Shown one piece after another: positions 37,984 to 46,912 of a stretch of DNA of 64,000 bases. Location: NCBI GenBank assembly GCA_942493305.1, contig OW818686.1, positions 496,001 to 560,000 on the forward strand. The letters run 5' to 3'. Every line of letters starts with the position of its first letter. Within the stretch, counting starts at the first letter, position 1. This DNA is from UBA7672 sp030824255 (lineage in GTDB: Bacteria > Pseudomonadota > Alphaproteobacteria > Caulobacterales > Hyphomonadaceae). Under the pieces are notes generated by a model. That model ran no database searches. It was not told the origin of the DNA and worked only from the letters and a program-made list of their open reading frames with translations. The position numbers were made by a program, and so were the translations under genes.

Positions 37984-40953
37984 CTAGCCGACCAGCCAAC
38001 CCTGATCCGGCGTGATAACGGGAAGTTCCGGCGCCAATTCGCGCACATTCGTATCAGGACCGGGATCAAATCCGACGCCCGGATTGCGAGAAAGGACAGG
38101 CTCATCGCCGACGAGAAACGCCAGCTCATCCGCGTCGAGCGCCTTGTCCGCGGTCAGGCTTCCGCCCGCAGGCGCCACGATCAGCGCGTTCCACTGATCG
38201 AGCGTCAGCCCCGAGACGTTCAGCGCGACGAAGTTCCCGCCCGCATAGCCGAGCAGCGTGTCGTCGGTCTGTCCGTCGCCGTCCGCATCGATCGTGAAGA
38301 ACCCAGACCACGTATGGCCGCCAAGCGAGAACCTGTCCTGCGCCGTGTTGAAGTCGAAAGCCACATCCCAGCCGGCACTTGTTCCCAGATCGAACGTGTC
38401 GGCGCCCGCCCCGCCGGTGAGAACATCAACATCGTTGACGCCGCCCATGATCCAGTCGTCGCCATCGCCGCCAACGAGCCAGTCCTGCCCTTCACCACCT
38501 TCCAGGCGGTCATTTCCGAGCCCGCCGATCAGCGCGTCATTTCCCTCCGCGCCCCGCAGCGTGTTGTTCCCGGAATTTCCGAAGATCGTGTCGCCGCCCG
38601 ACCCGCCCAGCACGCCCTCGATGGATTCGAAGAACACGTCCCACGTGCCGCCTCCGGAATAGACGCCGGCATTCATGTCGATCCAGAGATCGAAGGTCTG
38701 CGAAGCGTAAGACACGAGATCAACGCCCGCGCCGCCGATCATCACGTTGACGCCAAAGCCGCCTTCCAGCAGATCATCGCCCGCATCGCCGACCAGCCAG
38801 TCGTCGCCGTTCTCGCCCTGCAGCACGTCATTGCCGTCTCGGCCAACAAGCGTGTCGTGGCCGGTCCAGCCGCGCAGAAGGTTGCCGCCGGCGTCGCCAA
38901 AGATCGTGTCATTGCCCGAGCCGCCAAGAACGCCATCAACGGAGACGAGCGAATCCCAGCCGCCCGCATAGGCATAGGCGCCAGCACCCATATCGACATA
39001 GACGGCGCTCGTCTGCCACGCAAAGCCCAGAAGATCGACACCCTCGCCGCCAATCATCGTGTTCACGCCGCCACGCCCGCCGACAAGAATATCGTCGCCA
39101 TCGCCGCCAACGAGAATGTCGTCGCCCACAAGACCATCGAGCGTGTCATTGCCGAGCCAGCCTTCGAGCTTGTTCGCGTTCTCGTTCCCGCTAAGCGTGT
39201 CGCCGAACTGGGAGCCAAAGACATTGGCGAACAAGTTGATGACATCCAAGCCAGCTCCAAGCGTGTCCTGCTGCTGATTGGAGATGTCCAGTCGCACCCT
39301 GACGGCGCTCGTCGCGGCCGTGTAGGCGACCGTGTCGTCGCCGCCGCCGCCGTCGAGCCAGTCATTGCCGTCACCGCCTTCGAGCCAGTCATCGCCGCCG
39401 CGGCCGTTCAGGCTGTCATTGCCACCGCGCCCCGCGAACATTTCATCGATGTCGCCGCCGTAGAATGCGTCCGATGTCTCGCCGCCCGTAAGGCGGAAAG
39501 CCTCCACACTGCTGAGCTGCATCCGTCGCTCATTGATCATCAAGGTCGTGCTGGGACCGTTCACGTCATAGTAGAGAGACGCGGTCGTTCCACTGAGATC
39601 GACGACAAGCGTGTCCGTTCCATTTCCGGCGTTGAACCACGACAATTCGCTCAGCGGCTCCGTGACGATGAAGGTGTCGTCGCCATCACCCGTCCACAGC
39701 CGAACACCCTCCACATTGCGGATCACCGCACCATTCGCCAGCGTCACGCCCGCGGATGAAGCGAAGCCCGCATTCGCAAAGACGACCGGCGCAACCCCCT
39801 CGAACCTGATATCGACCTCGTCGCTATCGCCCTCTCCCCCGTCGGCAATGTCGGCCCCGTCCACATTGAGCATGTCGTTGCCCTGACCGCCCAGCATGAT
39901 ATCGGCGCCGGCGCCGCCATTCAGGAAATCGTCACCGCCAGCGCCTTCCAGGATATCGCTGCCATCCCCGCCGTTCAGCTGGTCGAGCCCGTCATGTCCG
40001 CGAAACCTGTCATTGCCGGTCCCGCCTGTGAGATTGTTTCCAGAGGAACCGCCAATGATATCGAACTCTTCGAATCCCGTGAGGCTGAAAGCCAGACTGG
40101 AGCCGGAGATCCCTCCATTCATCAGGAAGACTGTGGACTGGCCCGAAAGATCTGCGGTGAACCGATCAAGGCCCGCTCCGCCATTTACGTGGAAGCTCAC
40201 ATTGAAGTTGCCGCCACCGACAAGCTCGAACGTGTCGTTGCCGGATCCGAGTGTGAGGTTGAGCGACTCGACGCCGGTAACCTGCGAACCGTCAGAGAAG
40301 TTCAGCGCTCCGCCAGTGGCCAGCGTGATGGCGAGCGGCGTCGTCATGCCGGACCGGTCGAAGAGCAGCGTGTCCTGTCCCTCACCGCCGCCGATGATAT
40401 CGCCAACGCCTGAACTGGTGATGGTGTCGTTACCGCCGCCGCCCGTCAGGGTGTTCACGCCTGCGCCGCCGAAAAGTTCGTCATTGCCGTCATTGCCGGT
40501 CAGCGTGTCGTTGCCCTCCTCGCCATAGAGCCGGTCGATGCTGCTGCCGCCGGTGATGACGTCATTGCCGCCAAAGCCGTGCAGCCAGTTGGCGGCGGCG
40601 GCAGCGCCCGTGATCGTGTCATCCCCCGTGAGAAGCGTCTGGCTGAACTGCTGCGCGCCGACATTGAGCAGGGCGAAGAAGGTCTGCACCGGAAGCGACA
40701 GTCCGGTAATCATGGTGTGGATCTGGCCGCCGACCATAAGCTGTATGCCGGTGATCGTGCCCGACGTCGGAAATCCCCCCTGCACGTTCCCGAACCCAAA
40801 GCCGGTGAACGTCCATTCGCTGTTGCTCGTGGTCTCGACGCTCTTGAACTGGGTCGCGCTGGGTGCGCCGCTCGCCACCGACACCAGCATCAGCTGGAAG
40901 GATACCAGGTCGTCCGTGCTGATGCCGCCCGCCCCGCTGACAACGACCGCCAT
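37984..40953 (-). CDS. RTX calcium-binding exoprotein (RTX-4)
   Basis: The 989-residue protein has an N-terminal 115-residue domain beginning 'MAVVVSGAGGIST' and containing 'GTITGIQLMVGG', unlike the other copies. RTX arrays and interspersed 'YVDMGAGAY'/'WIDMNAGVY' units follow to about 850, then the shared module. The tail ends 'PDQGWLVG', a variant of the GWxLFG ending. The ATG at 40953 has GGGAG 6 bases upstream; an in-frame codon at 40974 is less likely. The N-terminal 'VSFQLMLVSVASG' resembles type VI effector-linked or Hcp-like beta proteins only faintly, so no function is assigned. It is divergent from the CHASE2 gene across 124 bases. Confidence 0.82.
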   Translation of the reverse strand: MAVVVSGAGGISTDDLVSFQLMLVSVASGAPSATQFKSVETTSNSEWTFTGFGFGNVQGGFPTSGTITGIQLMVGGQIHTMITGLSLPVQTFFALLNVGAQQFSQTLLTGDDTITGAAAAANWLHGFGGNDVITGGSSIDRLYGEEGNDTLTGNDGNDELFGGAGVNTLTGGGGNDTITSSGVGDIIGGGEGQDTLLFDRSGMTTPLAITLATGGALNFSDGSQVTGVESLNLTLGSGNDTFELVGGGNFNVSFHVNGGAGLDRFTADLSGQSTVFLMNGGISGSSLAFSLTGFEEFDIIGGSSGNNLTGGTGNDRFRGHDGLDQLNGGDGSDILEGAGGDDFLNGGAGADIMLGGQGNDMLNVDGADIADGGEGDSDEVDIRFEGVAPVVFANAGFASSAGVTLANGAVIRNVEGVRLWTGDGDDTFIVTEPLSELSWFNAGNGTDTLVVDLSGTTASLYYDVNGPSTTLMINERRMQLSSVEAFRLTGGETSDAFYGGDIDEMFAGRGGNDSLNGRGGDDWLEGGDGNDWLDGGGGDDTVAYTAATSAVRVRLDISNQQQDTLGAGLDVINLFANVFGSQFGDTLSGNENANKLEGWLGNDTLDGLVGDDILVGGDGDDILVGGRGGVNTMIGGEGVDLLGFAWQTSAVYVDMGAGAYAYAGGWDSLVSVDGVLGGSGNDTIFGDAGGNLLRGWTGHDTLVGRDGNDVLQGENGDDWLVGDAGDDLLEGGFGVNVMIGGAGVDLVSYASQTFDLWIDMNAGVYSGGGTWDVFFESIEGVLGGSGGDTIFGNSGNNTLRGAEGNDALIGGLGNDRLEGGEGQDWLVGGDGDDWIMGGVNDVDVLTGGAGADTFDLGTSAGWDVAFDFNTAQDRFSLGGHTWSGFFTIDADGDGQTDDTLLGYAGGNFVALNVSGLTLDQWNALIVAPAGGSLTADKALDADELAFLVGDEPVLSRNPGVGFDPGPDTNVRELAPELPVITPDQGWLVG
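38185..38412 (-). repeat. Shared RTX C-terminal module, copy 4
   Basis: Nearly identical to copies 2 and 3 over the module. Similarity drops after the 'WNALIVAPAG' codons, where the tail of RTX-4 differs. Confidence 0.85.
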
Positions 40954-41077
40954 CCGCCACTCCCGTACCAACACCCACCCGCGGGCCCTGCATCATATTC
41001 GGTTTTGGCGATGCGCCGCAATCTGCTTGCACGCGCCAGCCTTCTGCCGAATACTCCGCGCGGGGTAGGGGGACGGC

Positions 41078-42712
41078 ATGACGTATCTGGCGCCCGCGCG
41101 ACAGCGATACCTGCAGAGCCTGCTGTGGGCGATGCTGATGTGGCTCCTGCTCCAGCTGCCCTTCGTCCAGCGCTCCTTCGTCGGCGCAGCGGATGTCGAG
41201 GCGCTTCAACTCGTCCTGCAGTTCCAGAAGGACAATCCCGCCAAGCCCGCCACCCCCGCCGCCTTCATCGACTTCACCGAGGAACACTGGACGCAGACCG
41301 CCGCCTGGTCGCCGCCAGCTCCCCAACCCCCAGCTCCCGAATCCCCAGCTTCCGAGCCGCCGTCCCCCGAACCGCTGCCGGCCATCGCCGAAACAGACGC
41401 GCCTCTCCTCGGACCCGCCTCCATCCCCACTCCCATCTCCACCCCCAACCTCCTCGCCACCCCCCGCATCGCCCTCGCCGGCATCGTCGACTTCCTCCGC
41501 CAGAGCGCTGCCGCCTCCGTGCTCATCGACGTTGATCTCGGCTCGCAGGCCGAACTGCACGGCGAGGCCGAACTCCTCGCCGCCCTCGAACGCTGGCGCA
41601 CAGACCGCAACGCGCCGCTCCTCATCCTCACGCAGCAGGATTTCGAGCAACCCACCATCTTCCAGCGCAACGCCCGCCCCAACCCCGCGCCGTCCGATCC
41701 CATCGCCTTCGGCAGCGTCGTCCTCTTCGGCGACAGCACATGGATGATCCGCTATTTCGAATACGCGACCTGCCTGCCCGACGACACGCTCATCCCCGGC
41801 GCCGCCGTCCTCCTCGCCGCCGCCGCCCGTTTCAACGATCCGGTCGCCGCCAAGCGCGCCGTGCAGGAAGGCCTGTCCAACGCCCGTTGCGCGCGCGACA
41901 TGCAGGCGCGCACGACCACGCCCGACAAGGCCGAACTCAAGGGCGTGTCCCCCGCGGAGGCCGTCAACTTCAAGGTTCAGACGCCGCAAGGGGCGTGGAA
42001 TTTCGACGGCGGCTCCGGCCCTATCCGCTACCAGCTTTCCTACGACATCGTGCGCAAGGAGCCTTTCCTTCCCGCCGCCTGGCCGGAAACCGCGCTGCCC
42101 GCAGGCCGCATCCAGACCTGCAATCTCCCGCGCGAACCGGCCGCCGTCCGTCGCCCCGCGCTCGATCTGCTCGATGGCCTCTCCTACGGCGCCGATGCCT
42201 CGAAGATGTTCTGCGGCGCAATGGTCGTCGTCGGTTCGTCCGCGCCGGTGATGCGCGACAACTATCTCACGCCCTACAGCGAGATGCCCGGCGCCTTCAT
42301 TCTCGCCAACGCGGCGCGCGGCCTCGACATGGTGGGCCCCCTCCGCCGCTTCCCCTTCATCGAGGGCATGATCGGCGTCGTCATCCTCACCTCGCTTCTG
42401 TTCGGTATCTTTGAAGGCGTCTCGCGCCTCAGCGAAAAAGTCCTGCCCCGTCTTTTCAGCCCCGGCTCATCGCCGCTTCTGCGCTGGCCGGTCGAAATGA
42501 TTTCACATCCGCTCACCCTGAGCGTGCTGACGACGCAGCTCGTGCTTCTGGCCGGATTGGTCCTCGTCTTCTACGCCATAGACTTCGGCTATTGGGGCGT
42601 GTTCGCCGCGCCGACGGCCGCAGCCGCCCTATCGAATGCATTCGACAGCTTCAACGGAATGCGCCGCGCAATCATTGCACGTGAGGCCAACAGGGGGACG
42701 ACAGCCAGATGA
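41078..42712 (+). CDS. CHASE2-domain membrane protein without output domain
   Basis: The 544-residue protein has TM1 near 12-30, then a large extracytoplasmic CHASE2-like domain. Landmarks are 'AAFIDFTEEHW' (about 63), a Pro-rich insertion (about 78-125), 'GIVDFLRQSAAASVLIDVDL' and 'MPGAFILANAARGL' near 405. The last about 120 residues hold three further hydrophobic segments. CHASE2 domains usually sit in front of kinases, cyclases or GGDEF domains; here the protein stops after the membrane segments, so any signal must pass to a partner. The ATG follows a G-rich ribosome site. Its stop overlaps the next start (ATGA), so the pair is coupled. Confidence 0.8.
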   Translation: MTYLAPARQRYLQSLLWAMLMWLLLQLPFVQRSFVGAADVEALQLVLQFQKDNPAKPATPAAFIDFTEEHWTQTAAWSPPAPQPPAPESPASEPPSPEPLPAIAETDAPLLGPASIPTPISTPNLLATPRIALAGIVDFLRQSAAASVLIDVDLGSQAELHGEAELLAALERWRTDRNAPLLILTQQDFEQPTIFQRNARPNPAPSDPIAFGSVVLFGDSTWMIRYFEYATCLPDDTLIPGAAVLLAAAARFNDPVAAKRAVQEGLSNARCARDMQARTTTPDKAELKGVSPAEAVNFKVQTPQGAWNFDGGSGPIRYQLSYDIVRKEPFLPAAWPETALPAGRIQTCNLPREPAAVRRPALDLLDGLSYGADASKMFCGAMVVVGSSAPVMRDNYLTPYSEMPGAFILANAARGLDMVGPLRRFPFIEGMIGVVILTSLLFGIFEGVSRLSEKVLPRLFSPGSSPLLRWPVEMISHPLTLSVLTTQLVLLAGLVLVFYAIDFGYWGVFAAPTAAAALSNAFDSFNGMRRAIIAREANRGTTAR

Positions 42713-43593
42713 CCCGATTCAGCTTGCTCGCCGCGACAGCCATCGGGCTCGTCGCAACACTTGCCCAGAGTGCGATGGCCCAGTGCCCGTCCGGCCGCGC
42801 CGTCGCCGGTACGATCGTCCATGCGACAGGCCCGCAAACGATGATGACGATCTATCGCGCGGGCCAGCCTGTTCTGCCGGTGGAGTTTGCCTCTGTCTGC
42901 GAGGGCGACATCGTTGATCTCGAATCGCCCCGCGCGATCGTCAAGATGCGCATGAATGACTCGCCGCTGCCCAGCACGCTGATCGGCAAGACACGCACGA
43001 CAATCGCTCCGCGTTCAAAGCCGCCAACTGTCGCCGACAACGCATTCGCCGTGATGCTCGACAGGTTGATGCCGGATCTGGCGCGATTTGCAAAACACGC
43101 GAACGCACGCACGACGCGCAGCGAGGCGTTCTGGAATGCTCCCGGCCTGACGGAAGGCACGGCGCTGCTGGTGGCCGGCGAGCGCGGGCTGGTGCTGGGA
43201 TGGACTGCGCCCGTTGGCACATACCGTCTGGAAATCCGCGATACGCAAACCGGCGCCGTCACCGCCACGGGCACGACCGGCGGCGATGTCATTCTTCCCC
43301 CGCGCGCGTGGAATGTCGGCGATTTCCGGGTGTCGCTCTACAGCGTCGATGGGCCAGCCGCGCCTCTTCTGACAGGCGCCTTCAGGGTCGTGGCAGCGCC
43401 GCCGCCGCCCGCGCCCGCCGCGCCCGCCTGGGCCGGCCCCGAACTCGCCGCTGCGGCCCACGCGCTCACCCTGATCGACAGCGACCCGGCCCGCTATGGC
43501 CTCGAAGCGCTGCAGATCATGCATCAGGCCCCGCAGGAAGGCCTCGACCGCACGGCCATCTTTGACGCCATCCGCGGCGCCGAAGCGAGCTGA
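42709..43593 (+). CDS. Exported protein of unknown function, partner of CHASE2 protein
   Basis: The 294-residue protein has a clear signal peptide ending 'QSAMAQC'. A short beta domain follows (about 30-100, with 'VCEGDIVDLESPRAIVKM'-like content), then a region around 140-225 that looks Ig/carbohydrate-binding-like ('GWTAPVGTYRLEIRD'). An Ala/Pro linker leads to a helical C-terminal segment. I do not recognise the family. The 4-base overlap with the CHASE2 gene makes a shared complex likely. The facing CHAT/two-partner secretion genes suggest an envelope role (inference). Confidence 0.7.
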   Translation: MTRFSLLAATAIGLVATLAQSAMAQCPSGRAVAGTIVHATGPQTMMTIYRAGQPVLPVEFASVCEGDIVDLESPRAIVKMRMNDSPLPSTLIGKTRTTIAPRSKPPTVADNAFAVMLDRLMPDLARFAKHANARTTRSEAFWNAPGLTEGTALLVAGERGLVLGWTAPVGTYRLEIRDTQTGAVTATGTTGGDVILPPRAWNVGDFRVSLYSVDGPAAPLLTGAFRVVAAPPPPAPAAPAWAGPELAAAAHALTLIDSDPARYGLEALQIMHQAPQEGLDRTAIFDAIRGAEAS

Positions 43594-43662
43594 GCCCCTG
43601 ACGCAGTGTCCGCATGCGAAGCATGACGGAAGGGGTGAGCGACGGCGCCGAAAACGCGGTTT

Positions 43663-43721
43663 GGTCCGGAGGACCAGATCGAGGAGCGAACGCCCCGGCA
43701 GAGGCTGCCGGCAAAGCCGGC
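43663..43721. repeat. Intergenic hairpins between convergent genes
   Basis: The 166-base gap between convergent stops holds two tight palindromes: TGGTCC-GGA-GGACCA (43663-43677) and GCCGGC-AAA-GCCGGC (43707-43721). No T-run follows either, so Rho-independent termination is uncertain, but the position suits a bidirectional terminator or a repeated palindromic unit. Confidence 0.4.
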
Positions 43722-43759
43722 GGCGCTCTCAACGCTTCCTCGCGCTTACGTCCGCGCGC

Positions 43760-46700
43760 TCACGTCCGCGCCAGCGTCCGGCTGCCATCGCCGATCACCG
43801 CGAACGGCGCCCACAGATAGGGATGCGATGTCTGCTTGAAGATCAGCAGCCGCTTCTGCACGTTCTGCAGCGCCACGGTCGATGTCTCGCCATCCCGCAT
43901 GGAAGCGAACACGCTGCTCATCGCACTCGCCGTGATCTCGTCATCGACCTTCCAGTGTGTTGCGATCAGGGAACGTGCGCCCGCATAGAAAAATGCGCGC
44001 GCCAGTCCTTCAAGCGCCTCGGCGCCATTGCCCCTGCCCGCGCCCCCGGCCGCTGTATCGCAGGCCGACAGGATCACGAGGTCCGCCGACAGCTTGATGT
44101 CGAGAATTTCAGATAGCGACAGGAACCCATCGCCCCCCGCCGGATTGAGCGACGTCACCAGCGCCGGCTCCGTAAAGCATTCATCGCCCGCAAGCAGGCC
44201 GTGCGTCGCAAAGCTGATGACGCGCGAATCCCGCATGGCTTCGTCGGTCATCACCTGCGCATCCGAGAAGCCGTCGCCAAGCACCAGCGCATCGCCCGGC
44301 GCGAGCCCAAGCTCGGCCACGATCCCTTCCAGCTCCTCGCGCGTGCCCTTCAGCTCGGATGACGATCCATAACGCTGCCGCAGCTTCTCCTTGCAGGATT
44401 GCGGCAACTCGGTCCGGACAGCGATCTGGTCCACCAGCGCCGCATCGACGCGCGGCGGCACGAACGCACCAAAGCCCCGGAAGGGCCGCGATGCAGTCGA
44501 TGCCGGCAACTGTCTCAATGACAGGAAGCTGGAGGCCGAAACCGTCTGCGTGAATGCGTAATTGCGAACCGCCCAGTCTACCTTTGTATAATCACCTGCC
44601 CGGACCGATGCCGCGACAGCGCCTGTCGCCGGGCTCGTCACCAGCGCTGCAAATGGCACCGACGACAGCGCACTCGACGCGCTGTAGATGATCTGGCGAA
44701 TGCCTGCGGCGCGCAGCCTTGCATCAACCGGCTCGAGAAGCTTGCGATAGAGCATGTGTGCGCTGTCGATATCGTAGGCCTTCTCCGACCCATCAGGCTC
44801 AAGGCTCGCGCGGATGCGGCTGACGGCGTCTCTTGCCTCCGTCGCCGTAAGATCGACGCGGTAGCTGTGCGCCGTCCCCTTGGTGACAAGCGTCGCAAAC
44901 CCGCCGCCTTCCGCCAGCACGATCTGAAGGAAGGCCTCATCACTCTCCAGCGCGCCCTGCATCATCTCAACGCTGGCGTCGGTGCGGACAAGGTTGACAT
45001 AGGCTGGCGCAGAACTCTGGGCTGCGGTTTCGGCAAGCGCCCGCTTGGCCACCGCTTCGTCCAGCCGCCGCGTCGCATCCTCGGCGTTCTGCCCGTCTGC
45101 GATGGAGGCGAGGCTGGCGCGGGCGCGAACCACCTCGCGGTCCGCATCCTGCAGGGCGCGCACCACGTCGCGGCTCTCGCCGAAACGCGCGCGGCCCGCC
45201 ATCTGCGCGATCGTCCGCCCCACGCCGGGCTCGATCACCGACGCACCGATCGAAAAAGCACGTCGCGTCGCATCCTCGCTCACGGCAGCGTTCGGTCCGC
45301 CCGCAAGCGTATTGAAATACTCCATCGCCTGCTCGGCATTGGCGCCCGGCTCTTCAAGCTGCGAGCGGTACAGCTCAAAGGCGGCTTCATAGCTCGCCAG
45401 CGCCTCATCGCGCCGCCCGGCCACGGCGGCCTGCGTCGCCGCAAGTGAAAGCGTCAGCTGCGCCTCGAGACGCGAGCCGCTCGACACGCGGCGATAATCG
45501 TCCAGCGCCATCTGGGAGATCGACAGCGCACGCGCCGTGTTGCCCACGGCCAGCGCGTTGCGCGCCCGCTGCTCGGCGACCACCGCCCGCAGCCAGAGCG
45601 CCGTTCCCGGCGGCGCCTTTTCAAGCGCTGCATTGGCCGCATCGAGCGCGGCGTCGCCGCCCGGACGGCGCAGCCGCTCCAGCATCACAGCTCTCAGGAA
45701 CGCCGTCTGCCCGCGCATGACCTCGACGCGGGACAGGTTGTCCATTGTCCCGGCGCCGCCAAAGGCGCTCGCCCCTTCATCGGGCGCGCCGAGGCGAAGC
45801 GACAGCGACCTGTCGATCGAAACCGTGCTGCGCACATCAACCGGCGCGCGATCGGCGGGCGCGGCCTGTGTCGCCGTTGACGCGGCAGGCGCGCCCAGGG
45901 TTGCACGCAGCGCCGACAACACGGCATCGGCCGCATCGGCCTGCACCAGTGCGCCCTCGGCATCGCCTGCATTTGCAAGATGCTGGGCGCGATAGACCGC
46001 AAGCCTTGCGCCCGAAAAACGCGAGCGCCATTCGCCTCCCGGTGTCGCCTTCTCGCGCGCGGCGGCTTCGCGCACCAGCGCATCAGCCTCCCCGAACCGT
46101 GCTTCCGCCTCGCTTATCCGTCCCTGGCTCGACAGGTTCAGCGCGAGCTCCGCCAGGAGGTCGGCACGGCCGGAAAGATCGGCTGGCGCCACGGCCTGAT
46201 GCGCGGCAATGGCGTCGGCATAGGATGTCTCGGCGGCGCGGAAGCGCCACAGCGCGTTGTATTCGCGGCCCAGCGCAACCTGCAGCTCGAACGAGCTCAG
46301 GCTTGCATCGGCGGCGCCTCGCCGCGCCAGGTCTTCCAGCACGGCAAGCGAGGCCGCATCTGCGGATCGCGTTTCATCGGCGCCCGTGTAGATGGCGGGC
46401 ATGAGGCCTGCCAGAACGCCGAGCGCCGGCCCCGTTGCGGATGATGCCGACGCCAGCGCCTCGATCGCATAACCCTTGCCGCCGCGAACCGCGAATGTCG
46501 TGGAGCCCGGCACAGGCGGAAGATTGGTGCGCGACAGGTCAGACACACGGCCCGCGCACGCGAGCCCGCGAACACTCTGGAAGTCGCCCACGGCCGGTGG
46601 CGAGGCCATCGGCTGCAGGCAGTTCTGCTCAAGCGCGACGGACAGCGCGCCGCCTTGCTGCACATCGCCCGGCGTCGTGACATAGGCGCGCGCGGCTGGC

Positions 46701-46912
46701 TGGCTCCAGCGGCCGCAGAACACGTAGTAGATCGACCGGCCGGACGCCGCGAGCGGGTCGTTCAGCGCGGGCTGCAGGCGGCAGACGTCCTGCTCGGTGT
46801 TCTTGCCGACGATTGCGCCGGCCAGAGAGCCGCCGTTCGACGACGACGCGCATCCCGCCGCCGCCATCGCTGCGGCAGACGCCAGCAGCCACGTCCTGAA
46901 TGCTCCGGCCAT
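43760..46912 (-). CDS. CHAT-domain (caspase-like) lipoprotein with TPR-like helices
   Basis: The 1050-residue protein starts with a lipoprotein signal peptide (lipobox 'AAGC', Cys about residue 21). A helical TPR-like region covers about 190-620, and a C-terminal CHAT cysteine-protease domain about 640-1045. The catalytic pair is visible: His near 899 in 'FATHGLL' and Cys near 948 in 'LSACDT'. CHAT proteins are clan CD peptidases related to caspases and separase. The ATG at 46912 follows GAGGGAG and shares its A with a TGA in the third frame, the likely natural stop of the upstream haemagglutinin gene. The protein is probably anchored at the envelope, where it could process the neighbouring exoprotein (inference). 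Confidence 0.88.
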   Translation of the reverse strand: MAGAFRTWLLASAAAMAAAGCASSSNGGSLAGAIVGKNTEQDVCRLQPALNDPLAASGRSIYYVFCGRWSQPAARAYVTTPGDVQQGGALSVALEQNCLQPMASPPAVGDFQSVRGLACAGRVSDLSRTNLPPVPGSTTFAVRGGKGYAIEALASASSATGPALGVLAGLMPAIYTGADETRSADAASLAVLEDLARRGAADASLSSFELQVALGREYNALWRFRAAETSYADAIAAHQAVAPADLSGRADLLAELALNLSSQGRISEAEARFGEADALVREAAAREKATPGGEWRSRFSGARLAVYRAQHLANAGDAEGALVQADAADAVLSALRATLGAPAASTATQAAPADRAPVDVRSTVSIDRSLSLRLGAPDEGASAFGGAGTMDNLSRVEVMRGQTAFLRAVMLERLRRPGGDAALDAANAALEKAPPGTALWLRAVVAEQRARNALAVGNTARALSISQMALDDYRRVSSGSRLEAQLTLSLAATQAAVAGRRDEALASYEAAFELYRSQLEEPGANAEQAMEYFNTLAGGPNAAVSEDATRRAFSIGASVIEPGVGRTIAQMAGRARFGESRDVVRALQDADREVVRARASLASIADGQNAEDATRRLDEAVAKRALAETAAQSSAPAYVNLVRTDASVEMMQGALESDEAFLQIVLAEGGGFATLVTKGTAHSYRVDLTATEARDAVSRIRASLEPDGSEKAYDIDSAHMLYRKLLEPVDARLRAAGIRQIIYSASSALSSVPFAALVTSPATGAVAASVRAGDYTKVDWAVRNYAFTQTVSASSFLSLRQLPASTASRPFRGFGAFVPPRVDAALVDQIAVRTELPQSCKEKLRQRYGSSSELKGTREELEGIVAELGLAPGDALVLGDGFSDAQVMTDEAMRDSRVISFATHGLLAGDECFTEPALVTSLNPAGGDGFLSLSEILDIKLSADLVILSACDTAAGGAGRGNGAEALEGLARAFFYAGARSLIATHWKVDDEITASAMSSVFASMRDGETSTVALQNVQKRLLIFKQTSHPYLWAPFAVIGDGSRTLART

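Noticed and set aside
25581..40953. CRISPR-like regular DNA repeats with 27-base spacing
   Set aside because: The periodicity is the nine-residue GGxGxDxLx calcium-binding repeat of RTX proteins; the repeats vary, lack unique spacers and are fully in frame.
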